Source of the DNA: Megascapheus bottae
Lineage: Eukaryota > Chordata > Mammalia > Rodentia > Geomyidae
Direction: 5' to 3'
Assembly (NCBI GenBank): GCA_024803745.1
Contig: JANJXV010000162.1
Location: forward strand, 92,501 to 156,500
DNA length: 64,000 nt
Numbering within the stretch: the stretch's first letter is position 1; each line of letters begins with the position of its first letter. The position numbers and the translations under genes are program-made. Positions 41,389-54,200 of this stretch are shown one piece after another. Under the pieces are notes generated by a model. That model searched no databases. It had not been told where the DNA came from and worked only from the letters and a program-made list of their open reading frames with translations.

Positions 41389-42049
41389 AACCCTAACCCT
41401 AACCCTAACACTTAACCTAACCCTAACACTAACCCTAATGCCTAACCCTAACCCTTACCCTACCCTAACACTAAACCTAACCCCTAACCCTAACCGTAAC
41501 ACTAACCCCTAACACTAACCCTAAACCTAACGTTTACCCTAACCCTAACCCTAACCCTAACACTAACACTTACCCTAAGCCTAACCATTATCCTAACCCT
41601 AACCCTATCCCTAACCCTTTACCCAACCCTAACACTAACCCTACCCCTAACCCTAACCCTTACCTAACCGTAACCCTAACCCTAACCCTAACCCTAAGCC
41701 CTAACCCGAACCCTAACCATAAACCTAACCCTAACCATTACCCTTACTCTAAAACTAAACCTAACCCTCTCCCTAACTCTAACCCTTATCCTTAACCTAA
41801 CCCTAACCCTAACTCTAACCCTAAACCTAACCCTTACCCTAAACCTAACCCTAAGCCTTACCCTAATCCTAACCCTAACCCTAACCCTAACCTTTACCGT
41901 TACCTTAACCCTAAACCTAACTCGAACACTTAGCCTAAGCCTAACGCTAAACATAACCCTAACCCTAACCCTAACCCTAACACATACCCTTACCCTAACC
42001 CTAAGCCTAACCCTAACCCTAACCTAACCCTAAACCTAAACCTAACCCT
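41389..42049. repeat. Degenerate repeat with the family 2 landmark
   Basis: CTTAGCCTAAGCCTAACGC lies at 41929, preceded by CTAACTCGAACA as at about 29.0 kb. The CCTCTCCCTAAC motif near 41765 has a counterpart near 46430, so an older, indel-rich extension of the 4.33 kb duplication may reach this far left. Confidence 0.6.
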
Positions 42050-43515
42050 AACCCTTACCCTAACCCTAACTTTAACCCAAACACTAAACCTAACCCTAAA
42101 CCTAACCCTTACCCTTACCCTAACCCTAATCCTAAACTTAACCCTAACCCTAACCCTTAGCCTAACCCTAACGCTAATCCTAACCCTAAACCTTAAACTT
42201 ACCCTAACCTTAACCCTAACCCTAAACCTAACCCTAACCTTAACCCTAACCCTTACCCTTACCCTAAGCCTACCCCTCACCCTAACCCTAAAACTAACCC
42301 TAAACCTAACCCTTACCAATACCCTAACGTTAACCCTAAACCTTACCCTTACCCTAAACCTAACCCTAACCCTTACTCTAAACCTAAACCTAACCCTAAC
42401 CCTAACCCTAACACATACCCTTACCCTAACCCTAACCCTAAGTCTAACGCTAACCCTAAACCTAACACTAAACCTAACCCTACCCATAACCCTAACCCTA
42501 AACCTAACCCTTACCCTAAACCTAACCCTAATCCTATTACTAACCCCTGACCCTAATTCCAACCCCTAACCCTAACCCTAAACCTAACCCTTAAACTTAT
42601 CCTAACCCTAACCCTAAAATAACACTTACAATTACCCTAACCCTTAACCTAACCCTAACTCCAACCCTAACCCTTACCCAAAACCTAAACCTAACCCTTA
42701 GCCTTACCCTTACCCTGAACCTAAAACTAACCCTAACCCTAACCCTAACCCTTACCCTTACCCTAACTCTAACCCTAAACCTAACCAGAAACCTTACCCT
42801 TACCCTAAACCTAACCCTAACCCTTACAGTAAACCTAACCCTAAACCTAACCCTAACCCTTACCGTAAACCTAACCCTAAGCCTAACCCTAACCCTTACC
42901 CTTACCCTTACCTTAACCCTAACCCTAACCCTAACCCTTACCCTTAACGTAACGCTAACCCTAAACCTTACCCTTACCCTAAACCTAACCCTAACCCTTA
43001 CCCTAACACATAAGCTTATTCTAACCCTAACCCCAACCCTAACCGTAACACTAAACCTAGCCCTAAACCTAACCCTAACCCTAACCCTAACCCTTACCCT
43101 AACCCTAACCTTAACTGAAATACTAAACCTAACCCTAACCCTAACAACAACACTTACCCTTACCCTAACCCTAACCTGAACCCAATCCTAACTCTAACGC
43201 TAACACTAACCCTTATCCTAACCCTAACCTAATCCTAACCCTAACATTTACCCTTACCATAACCCTAACCCTAAACCTAAAACTAACCCTAACCCTAACC
43301 TTAACCCTAACACTTACCCTTAAACTAACCCTAACCCTAAACCTAAACCTAACCCTAACCCTAACTGTTACCTTACCCTAACCCTAACCCTAACCCTAAC
43401 CATAACACTTACCCTTAACCTAACCCTAAACCTAACCCTAACGCTTACCCTAATCCTAACCCTAATCCTAACACTAACCCTAACCCTTACACTAACCCTA
43501 AGCCTAAACCCTAAC
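42050..43515. repeat. 4.33 kb-spaced segmental duplication, copy 1
   Basis: Landmarks are CTATTACTAACCCCTGACC at 42534, AAAATAACACTTACAATT at 42616, an altered ACACATAAGC at 43007, and AACTGAAATACTAAACC at 43113. Counterparts lie at 46865, 46947, 47319 and 47420. The unusual CTAACAACAAC that follows the last landmark is shared too. Similarity stops shortly after CTAAGCCTAAACCC near 43500. Confidence 0.8.
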
Positions 43516-46148
43516 CCTAACCTTGAACCCAACCCTAACCCTAACCCTTACCCTAACCCCAACGCTAACCCTAACCCTTACCCTTACCCTAAACCTAAAC
43601 GTAAACCTAACCCTTACCCTTACCCTAAACCTTACCCTAACCCTAAACCTAATCCTAACCCTAACCTTAACCCTAACCCTTACCCTTACACTAATCCTTA
43701 CCCTAACCCTAAACCTAACCCTAAACCTTACCCTAACCCTAACCTTAAACCCAACACTAAACCTAACCTTAACCCTAACCCTTACCCTAAACCTAACTCT
43801 AACCCTTACCCTAACCCTAACCATTAACCTTATCCTAACCCTAACCCTACCCCTAACACTTACAGTTACCCTAATCCCTACCCTAACCCTAACCCTAACC
43901 CTAAGCCTTACCCTAACCCTAAACCTCACCCTAACCCTTACCCTTACCCTAACCCTAAACCTAACCTTAACACTAACCCTAACCCTAACCCTTACCCTAA
44001 TTCTAACCCTTACCCTAACCCTAAAACTAACCCTATACCTACCCCTAACCCTAAACCTAACCCTTACCCTAACCCTAAACCTAACCCTAACCTTAATCCT
44101 AATCTTAACCCTAACCCTATCCCTTACCCTTACACTAACCCTAACCCTAAAACCAAACTTAACCCATAACCCTACCACTAAACCTAACCCTAAACCTTAC
44201 CCTTAACTTAACCCTAAACCTAACCCTAACCCTTAGCCTAACCCTAACGCCAACCCTAACCCTTAACCTAACCCTAACCCAAACACATACCCTTACCCTA
44301 ACCCTAACCCTAACCCTAACCTCACACTAAACCTAACCATAACCCTAACCCTAAACCTTACCCTAAACCTAACCTTAACCCCAACACTAAACCTAACCAT
44401 AACCCTAACCCTAACCCTTACCCTTACCCTAACACTAACCCTAAACCTAACCCTAACTCTAAACCTAACCCTTACCCTAACCCTAAACCTAATCCTAACC
44501 CTAACCCTCACCCTTATCCTAACCCAAACCTAACCCTAAACCTAACCCTAACCCTAACCTTAACCTTACCCTTACCTTTCCCCTAACCCTAACCCTAACC
44601 CTAACCCTAAACCTAACGCTAACCCTAACCCTAACCCTTACCATTACCCTAACGCTAACCCTAAACCTTATCCTTACCCTAAACCTAACCCTAACCCTTA
44701 ACCTAAACCTAACCCTAACCCTTACCCTTCCCCTAACCCTAACCCTAACCCTAACTCTAACCATAACACATACCGTTACCCTAACCCTAACCCTAACTCT
44801 AACGCTAACTCTAAACCTAACCCTAAACCTATCCCTAACCCTTACCCTAACCCTAACCTTAACCCAAACACTAAACATAACCCTAACCCTAACCCAAACC
44901 CTTACCCTTACCCTAACCCTAAAACTAAACCTAACCTTAACCCTAAACCTAACCCTAACCCTTACCCTAACCCTATCCTATTCCTAATCCTAACCCTAAC
45001 CCTAACCCTTACCCTTACCCTAACCCTAAAACTAACCCTAACCCTAACCTTAACTCTAACCCTAACCCTAACCCTAACACTTACCCTAACCGTAACCCTA
45101 TCTCTAACCATAACCCTAACCCTAAACCACACCCTTAACCTAACCCTAACCCTAACTCTAACCCTAACCCTAACCCTAACCCTTACCATAACCCTAACCC
45201 TAATGCTAACCCTTACCCTTACCCGAACCCTAACACTAACCCTAAACCTAACCCTTACCCTTACCATAACCCTAACCCTAAAACTAACCCTAACCCTAAC
45301 CCTAACCCTTACCCTAACCCCTACCCTAATCATAACCCTAACCCTTTCCCTTACACTAACACTAACACTAACCCTAAACCTAACACTAACCCTAACCCTA
45401 ACCTTAACCCTAACCCTTACCATTACACTAACCCTAACCATAACCCTAAACCTAACCCTAACCCTAACACTAACACTATCCCTAACACTTACAATAACCC
45501 TAAGCCTAACCCCTAACCCTAACTCTTACCCGAACCCTAACCCTAACCCTAACCCTAACCCTTATCATTATCCTAACCCTAAACCTAACTCTAACCATGA
45601 CCCTAACCCTAACCCTTACCCTAACCCAATCGCTAATCATAACCCTTACCCTTACCCTAACCCTAACCCTAAACCTAAACCTAATCCTTACCCTTACCGT
45701 AACCCTAACCCTAATTCTAAACCTAACCCTGACCCTAACCCTAAACCTTACCCTAACCCCTACCCTAATCCTAAACCTAACCCTTTCCCTTACACTAACC
45801 CTAACCCTAAACGTAAACCTAAACCTAACCCTAAACTTAAACCTAACCCTTACACTTACACTAACCCTAACCCTAACCCTAAATCTAAACCTAACCCTAA
45901 CCCTAACTCTTACCCTTACCCTAAACCTAACCCTATACCTAACCCTAACCCTTACCCTTATCCTAAGCTTAACCCTAATCTTAACCCTAACAACAACCCT
46001 AACCCTAACACTAACACTAACACTAACAATTACTCTTACCCTAACCCTAAACCTAACCCTAAACATTATCCTATCCCTAACCCTAACCCTAACCCTTAAA
46101 CTAACCCTAACACTAACCCCAACCCCTAACCCTAACCCTTACCCTACC

Positions 46149-46182
<34 letters not shown>

Positions 46183-46379
46183 CCCGTAACCCTAACCCCT
46201 AACCCTAACCCTAACCCTAACATTAAAACTTACGCTAACCCTAACCCTAAACCTTATCCTAAGCCTAACCCTAACCCTAACCCTTAACCCAACCCTAACA
46301 CTAACCCTAACCCCTAACCCTAACCCTTACCTAACCCTAACCCTAACCCTAACCCTAAGCCCTAACCCAAACCCTAACC
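43516..46379. repeat. Degenerate spacer between the two 4.33 kb-spaced copies
   Basis: This carries TTAACCCCAACACTAAACC near 44370 and TTAACCCAAACACTAAAC near 44861, each preceded by an ACACATAC motif. The family 5 module is at 45.49-45.8 kb, with TGACC at 45598. Long open frames on both strands here (for example 43504-44206 and 45203-46202) are Arg-Val, Leu-Thr or Pro-Asn hexamer readings. Confidence 0.65.
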
Positions 46380-47623
46380 ATAACCCTAACCCTAACCCTT
46401 ACCCTTACCCTAAAACTAAACCTAACCCTCTCCCTAACCCTAACCCTTACCCTTACCCTAAACCTAACCCTAAACTTAACCATAACCCTAACCCTTACCC
46501 TCACCCTAACGCTAATCCTAACCCTAAACCTTAACCTTACCCTAACCCTAACCCTAAACCTAACCCTAACCTTAACCCTAACCCTTACCCGTACCCTAAA
46601 CCTAACCTTCACCCTAACCCTAAAACTAACCCTAAACCTAACCCTTACCAATACCCTAACGCTAACCCTAAACCTTACCCTTACCCTAAACCTAACCGTA
46701 ACCCTTACTCTAAACCTAAATCTAACACTAACCCTAACCCTAACACAAACACTTACCCTAACCCTAACCCTTAGTCTAACGCTAACCCTAAACCTAACCC
46801 TAAACCTACCCTACCCATAACCCTAACCCTAACCCTAACCCTTACCCTAACCCTAACCATAACCCTATTACTAACCCCTGACCCTAACCCTAACCCCTAA
46901 CCCTAACCCTAACCCTAACCCTTAAACTTATCCTAACCCTAACCCTAAAATAACACTTACAATTACCCTAACCCCTAACCTAACCCTAACCCCAACCCTA
47001 ACCCTTACCCAAACCCTAAACCTAACCCTTACCCTTAACCTTACCCTAAACCTAACCCTAACCCTAACCCTAACCCAAAACCTTACCCTTACCCTAACTC
47101 TAACCCTAAACCTAACCAGAAACCTTACCCTTACCCTAAACCTAACCCTAACCCTTACCATAAACCTAAGCCTAACCCTTACCGTAAACCTAACCCTAAG
47201 CCTAAACCTAACCCTTACCCTTACCTTAACCCTAACCCTAACCCTAACCCTTACCCTTAACGTAACGCTAACACTAAACCTTACCCTTACCCTACACCTA
47301 ACCCTAACCCTAACCCTAACACATACCCTTACTCTAACCCTAACCCCAACCCTAACCCTAACACTAAACCTAACCCTAAACCTAACCCTAACCCTAACAT
47401 TTACCCTAACCCTAACCTTAACTGAAATACTAAACCTAACCCTAACCCTAACAACAACCCTTACCCTTACCCTAACCCTAACCTGAAACCCAATCCTAAC
47501 CCTAACCCTAACCCTAACCCTTATCCTAGCCCTAACCTAATCCTAACCCTAACACTTACCCTTACCATAACCCTAACCCTAAACCTAAAACTAACCCTAA
47601 CCCTAACCTTAACCCTAACACTT

Positions 47624-47656
<33 letters not shown>

Positions 47657-47825
47657 TTAACCCTAACCCTAACCGTTACCTTACCCTAATCCTAACCCTA
47701 ACCCTAACCATAACACTTAACCTTAACCTAACCCTAAACCTAACCCTAACGCTTACCCTAAACCTAACCCTAATCCTAACACTAACACTAACCCTTACAC
47801 TAACCCTAAGCCTAAACCCTAACCC
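46380..47825. repeat. 4.33 kb-spaced segmental duplication, copy 2
   Basis: This copy matches 42.05-43.5 kb at offsets of 4,307-4,333 bp, with small indels. It keeps the normal ACACATACCCTTACTC at 47319 where copy 1 has ACACATAAGC, so that change arose in copy 1 after the duplication. Similarity ends after CTAAGCCTAAACCC near 47810, the same point as in copy 1. Confidence 0.8.
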
Positions 47826-49761
47826 AAACCCTAACCCTAACCCTAACCCTAACCCTACCCCTAACCTAACCCTAAACCAAAACCTAACCCTTACCCTTAC
47901 CCTAACCCTAACCCTAACCCTAAACCTAACCCTTACCCTTAGCCTAACGCTAACCCTAAGACTAAACCTAACCCTAACCTTAACCCTAACCCTAACTCTA
48001 ACCCTTACCCTTACCCCAACCCTGACCATAAACCTAACCCTAACCCTAACCCTAACCATTACCCTTACAGTAACCCTAACCCTAACCCTAACCCTTACCC
48101 TTACCCTAACCCTAAACCTAAACCTAAACCTAAACCTAACTGTAACCCTAAACCTTACCTTTACCCTAAACCTAAACCTAAACCTAACCCTATCCTTAAC
48201 CCTAACCCTAACACTTACCCTAACCCTAACCCTAAACCTAAGCCTAAACCTATCCCTAACCCTAACCCTAACCCTTACGCTTACCTTAACCCTAACCCTA
48301 AACCTAACCCTAACCCTTACCCTTGACCTAACCCTAACCCTAACCTTAACACTAACCCTAAAGCTAAACCTAAACCTAACTGTAACCCTAAACCTTACCT
48401 TTACCCTAAACCTAACCCTAAACCTTATCCTTTCCCTAACACTAACCCTAACCCTAACCCTAAACCTAAACTTAACACTAAACGTAACCCTTACCCTTAC
48501 CCTAACCCTAACCCTAAACTTAACCCTAACCCTTACCCTTACCATAAACCTAACCCTTACCCTAAACCTAACCCTAAACCTAACAATAACCCTAACCCTA
48601 ACCCTAACCCTAACCCTTATACTAAACCTAACCCTAACCCTAACCTAACCCTTACCCTTCCCCTAACCCTAAACCTAACCTTAACCCTAACCCTAACCCT
48701 ACACCTTACCCTTACCCTTATCCTAAACTTAACCCTGAACCTAAACCTAACCCTAACACTATCCCTAACCCTAACCCTTACCCTTACTCTTAACCTAACC
48801 CTAAAGCTAACCCTAACCGTAACCCCAAACCCTAACCCTAACTCTAACCCTTACCCTTACCCTAACCCAAACTCTAACCCAAACCCTTACCCTAACCATA
48901 ACCCTAACCCTAATGCTAACCTTAATGCTAACCCTAACCCTATCACTTACCCTAACCCTAACCCTAAACCTTATCCTTACCCTAACCCTAACCCTAAGGC
49001 TTACCCCTTCGCTAACCCTAAACCTAACCCTAACCCAAACCCTAACCCTAACCCTAACCCGAACCATAACCCTAACACTAACCGTAACCCTAACCCTTAC
49101 ACTTACCCTACCCCTAACCCTAAACCTAACCCTAACCCTAACCCTAAACCTTACCCTACCCTAACCCTAACCCTAACCCTAACCCTAAACCTAACACTAA
49201 TCCTAACCCTAACCCTAACCCCTAACCCTAACCCTAACCCTAACCCTTACACTTATCCTAACCCTAACTGTAAAACTTACTCTAACCCTAACCCTAACCC
49301 TAACAATTACAATTACGCCAAATCTAAACCTAACCCTCACCCTAAACCTTTCCCTTACCCTAAACATAACCCTAACCCTATCCCTAACCCTAAAACTTAC
49401 CCGTACCCTAACCCTAACCCTAACCCTTACCCTAAACCTAATCCTAACCCTAACCCTAACCCTAACCCTAACCCTTACCCTTACCCTAACCTTATCCTAA
49501 ACTTAATCCTAACCCTAACCTTAACCCTAAGCCTTACCCTAATCCTAATCCTAATTCTAACCCTAACCCATACCCTTACCCTAACCATAACCCTAACCCT
49601 AAAACTAACCCTAACCCTAACCTTAACCCTAAACCTAACCCTAACCCTTACCCTAACAGTAACCCTAATCCTAACCCTAACCCTTACCATTACCCTAACC
49701 CTAACCCTAACCCTAACCCTAAACCTAACCCTTAACCTAACCCTAACCTTTACCCTTACCA

Positions 49762-49793
<32 letters not shown>

Positions 49794-49844
49794 CCCTAAC
49801 CCTAACACTAACACTTAGCCTAAACCTAACCCTAACCCTAACTC
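47826..49844. repeat. Degenerate repeat with a 240 bp (40-hexamer) duplication
   Basis: CTAACTGTAACCC followed by CCTTACCTTTACCC occurs with TGTAACCC at 48141 and 48381, exactly 240 bp apart. From about 48.8 to 49.8 kb the sequence is ordinary degenerate repeat, with an AACAATTACAATTACG motif near 49300 that may be a decayed relative of AAAATAACACTTACAATT. Confidence 0.65.
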
Positions 49845-50885
49845 TTACCTTAACCTAACCCTAACCCTTACCCTTACCCTAACGCTAACCCTAAACCTAA
49901 CCCTAGCCCCAACACATACCCTTACCATAACCCTAAACCTAACCCTAACCGTAACCCTAAACATAACCCTAAATCTAACCCTAACCCGAACCCTAACCCT
50001 TACCCTAACCCTAACATTAACCCCAACACTAAACCTAACCCTAACCCTAACCCTAACCCTTACCTTTACCCTTACCCTAACCCTAAACCTAATCCTAACC
50101 CTAACGCTAACCCTAACCCTAACCCTAACCCTATCCCTATCCCTTACCCTAACACTAACCCTAATCCTAAAACTTACACTTACCCTTACCCTAACCCTAA
50201 CCCTAACCCTAACCCTAAAAGTAACCCTAACCCTAACCTTAACCCTAACACTAACCCTAACCCTTACCTTAACCCTAACCCTAATCCTAACCCTAACCGT
50301 TACCCTTACCCTAACCCTAACCCTAACCCTAAAACTAACCCTAACCCTAACCTTAACCCTAACACTAACCCTAACCCTTACCTTAACCCTAACCCTAATC
50401 CTAACCCTAACCCTTACCCTTACCCTAACCATAACCCTAACCCTAAAACTAACCCTAACCCTAACCCTAACCAAAACCGTAACCCTAACCCTAACCCTAA
50501 CCCTTAACCTTACCCTAACCCTAACCCTAACCCTAACCCTAAGCCTAACCCTAACACTTACCCTTACCTGAACAATAACCCTAACCCTAACCCTAAACCT
50601 AACCCTGACCCTTACCCTAAACCTAACCGTAACCCTAACAATAACCCTTACCCTTACCTTAACCCTAACCCTAACCCTAACCCTAAACCTTAACCTTACC
50701 CTAACGCTAACCCTAACTCTCAAACTAACACTAACTCTAACCTCCACCCTAAATCTAACCCTAACCCTTACCCTTACCCTAACCCTGATCTTAACCCTAA
50801 CCCTTACCCTTACCCTAACCATAATCCTAAACCTAAAACTAACCCTAACCCTAACCTTAACCCTAACTCTTACCCTTCCCCTACC
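49845..50885. repeat. Start of family 6, with a 114 bp duplication and the first 527 bp unit
   Basis: ACACATACC at 49912 and TTAACCCCAACACTAAACC (A at 50019) form the window-wide core. A 114 bp (19-hexamer) doublet lies at about 50213-50440; its copies differ at AAAAGTAACC against AAAACTAACC and CCGTTACC against CCCTTACC. ACCTGAACAATAACC occurs at 50566. Confidence 0.75.
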
Positions 50886-51415
50886 CAAACCCTAACCCTA
50901 AAACTAACCCTCACGCTAACTTTAAACCTAACCCTTACCCTTAACCTAACCCTAACCCTAACCCTAACCCTAACCCTTACCCTAACCATACCCCTAACCC
51001 TAACCCTTACCCTAACCCTAACCCTAACCCTTACCCTTAACCTTACCCTAACCCTAACCCTAACCCTAACCCTAAGCCTAAACCTAACACTTACCCTTAC
51101 CTGAACAATAACCCTAACCCTAAACCTAACCCTAACCCTTACCCTAAACCTAACCGTAACCCTAACAATAACCCTTACCCTTACCTTAACCCTAACCCTA
51201 ACCCTAACCCTAAACCTTAACCTTACCCTAACGCTAACCCTAACTCTCAAACTAACACTAACCCTAACCTCCACCCTAAATCTAACCCTAACCCTTACCC
51301 TAACCCTAACCCTGATCCTAACCCTAACCCTTACCCTTACCCTAACCCTAATCCTAAACCTAAAACTAACCCTAACAATAACCTTAACCCTAACTCTTAC
51401 CCTTCCCCTACCCAA
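50886..51415. repeat. 527 bp tandem duplication, second unit
   Basis: CACGCTAACTTTAAACC occurs at 50912 and 51439 (527 bp apart), and ACCTGAACAATAACC at 50566 and 51099 (533 bp, one hexamer more). The copies share AACCTCCACCC and AACTCTCAAACTAACAC. This insertion enlarges the first family 6 unit. Confidence 0.85.
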
Positions 51416-54200
51416 ACCCTAACCCTAAAACTAACGCCCACGCTAACTTTAAACCTAACCCTTACCCTTAACCTAACCCTAACCCTAACCCTAACCTAAC
51501 CCTTACCCTAACCATACCCCTAACCCTAACCCTTACCCTAACCCTAACCCTAACCCTTCCCCTAACCCTAATCCTAACCCTAACCATAAAACTTACCCTA
51601 AACCTAAACTTAACCATAACCCTAACCCTAACCTTCACACTTACCCTAAACCTTACCCTTACCCTAACCATAACCCTAACTTTAACCCCAACCCTAAACG
51701 TAAACCTAACCCTAACCCTAACCCTAACCCTAACCCTAACCCTTCCCCTAACCCTAATCCTAACCCTAACCCTAAAACTTACCCTTACATTAACTCTAAC
51801 CCTAACCCTAACCCTAACCCTTATCCTAAACCTAACCCTAACCCTAACACTAAACCTTAAACTAAACCTGACACTAACCCTAACCCCTAAACCTAACCCT
51901 AACCATAACCGTAACCCTTACCCTAACCCTAAATCTAACCCTAACCATTACCCTTACCCTAATCCTAAACCTATCCCTAACCCTAACCCTAACCCTAACC
52001 CTAACCCTTACCCTTAACCTAACCCTAATCCTAACCCTAACCATAACCCTAAACCTTACCCTTACCCTAAACCTAACCCTAAACGTTACCCTAACCATAA
52101 CCCTAGCACTAACCCTAACCCTTACCCTAACTTAACCCTAACCCTCACCCTTACACTTACCCTAACGCTAACCCTAACCCTAACCCTAACCTTAACCCTA
52201 ACCCTAACCCTAACCCTTACCCTTACCCTAACCCTAACCCTAAATCTAACCCTAACCCTAACCCTAACCCTAAGCCTTACCCTAACCCTAACCCTAACCC
52301 TAAACCTAACCATAACCCTTACACTTACCCTAACCGTAAACCTAACCCTTACCCTTACCCTAACCTCAACCCTAAACGTAACCCTAACCCCAACCGTAAC
52401 CCTAACACTAACCGTAATTCTTGCCCTAACCCTAACCCTAACCCTAAACCTAACCCTAACCCTAACCTTAACCCCAACCCTTACCCTTACCCTAACACTA
52501 ACCCTAACCCTAACTCGAAACCTAACCCTAACTCTAACCCTAACCTTACCCTTACCCAAAACTAACCCTAAACCTGATCCTAAACCTTACCCTTACCCTC
52601 ACCCTAACTCTAACCTTAAAGCTAACCCTAACCCTAACCCTTACCCTTACCTTAACCCTAACCCTTATCCTTAAACTAACCCAACCCTAACCCTGTACCT
52701 AACCTTAACCCTAAACTTAACCCTTACCCTTAACCTAACCCTATCCGTAACCCAAACCCTAACCCTAACATTAACCCTAACCCTTACCCTAACCATTACC
52801 ATAACCCTAAACCTAACCCTAACCCTAATCCTAACGCAACCCTAACCCTTACCCTTACCCTAACCCTAACCCTAAAATTAACCCGAACCCTTACCTTTAC
52901 CCTAAACCTAACCCGACACCTAAGCCTAACCCTAAACCTAACGCTAACCCTAACCCTAACCCTAAACCTAACCCTAACACATACCCTTACTCTAAACCTA
53001 ACCCTAACCCAATCCGTAACCCTAAACCTAACCCTAAACATAACCCTAACAATAACCCTAACCCTTACCCAAAACCTAATCTTAACCCCAACACTAAACC
53101 TAACCCTAACCCTAACCCTAACCCTTAACCTTACCCTAAACCTAACCCTAAACTTAACCCAAACCCTAAACCTAACCTTAACACTAACCCTTACCCTAAC
53201 ACTTACCCTAACACTTACCCTTACCTGAACAATAACCCTAACTCTAACCCTAACCCTAACCCTAAACCTAACCCTAACCCTTACCCTAAACCTAACCGTA
53301 ACCCTAACCATAACCGTTACCCTTACCCTAACCCTAACCCTAAAACTAACCCTTACCCTTACCATAACCCTAACCCTAACTCTAACCCTAACCCTTACCC
53401 TAACACTAACCCTAACCGTAACCCTAAACCTAACCCTAAATCTAACCCTAACCCTAAGCCTAACCCTGACCCTAACCCTAACCTTAACCCCAACACTAAA
53501 CCTAACCCTAACCCTAACACTAGCCCTTACCTTTACCCGTACCCTAACCCTAAACCTAATCCTAACACTAACGCTAACCCTAACCCTTACCCTAACACTA
53601 ACCCTAACCCTAACCCTAACCCTAACCCTAAAACTAACCCTATCCCTAAACTTAACCCTAACTTTAACCCTAACCCTTACCCTAACCTTAACCCTAACCT
53701 TAACCCTAACTTTAACCCTAACCCTTACCCTAACCTTAACCCTAACCTTAACCCTAACACATACCCTTAACCTAACCCTAACCCTAACCAAAACCGTAAC
53801 CCTTACCCTAACCCTAACCCTAACCCTTAACCTTACCCTCACCCTAACCCTAACCCTATCCCTAAGCCTAACCCTAACACTTACCTTACCTGAACAATAA
53901 CCCTAACCCTAACCCTAACCCTAAACCTAACCGTAACCCTTACCCTACACCTAACCGTAACCCTAACCATAACCCTTACCCTTACCTTAACCCTAACCAT
54001 AACCCTAAACCTTACCCTTACCCTAACGCTAACCCTAACCCTAAAACTAACACTAACCCTAACCTTAACCCTAACTCTAACCCTAACCCTTACCCTAACC
54101 CTAACCCTGATCCTAACCCTAACCCTTACCCTTACCCTAACCCTAACCCTAAACCTAAAACTAACCCTAACCCTAACCTTAACCCTAACCCTTACCCTTC
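51416..54200. repeat. Family 6 unit, copy 1 (remaining part)
   Basis: Ordered landmarks are CCTGACACTAACC at 51867, AACTTAACCCTAACCCTC near 52128, ATTAACCCGAACCC near 52876, ACACATACC at 52978 and AACCCCAACAC at 53084. ACCTGAACAATAACC occurs at 53223 and again at 53888, 665 bp apart. Counterparts lie about 3,325-3,340 bp downstream. The 665 bp internal duplication explains most of the difference from the ~2.6 kb spacing of the next copies. Confidence 0.8.
53661..53756. repeat. Perfect 48 bp (8-hexamer) tandem duplication
   Basis: 53661-53708 and 53709-53756 are identical as read, both starting ACTTTAACCCTAACCC and containing two CCTTAACCCTAA units. Perfect identity in a degenerate background marks a very recent event, or a local assembly repeat. 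Confidence 0.9.

Noticed and set aside
43007..43025. AAGCTTATT as a possible junction with foreign DNA
   Set aside because: The sequence on both sides aligns with the copy at 47.3 kb with no length change, so it is clustered substitution and not an insertion.
49845..53842. Several 180-350 codon complement frames that look like arginine-rich basic proteins
   Set aside because: All are alternating Arg-Val with single-base variants, and many run into Gly-Leu at a register shift. The same kind of reading occurs across the whole window, which is the behaviour of the repeat and not of genes.
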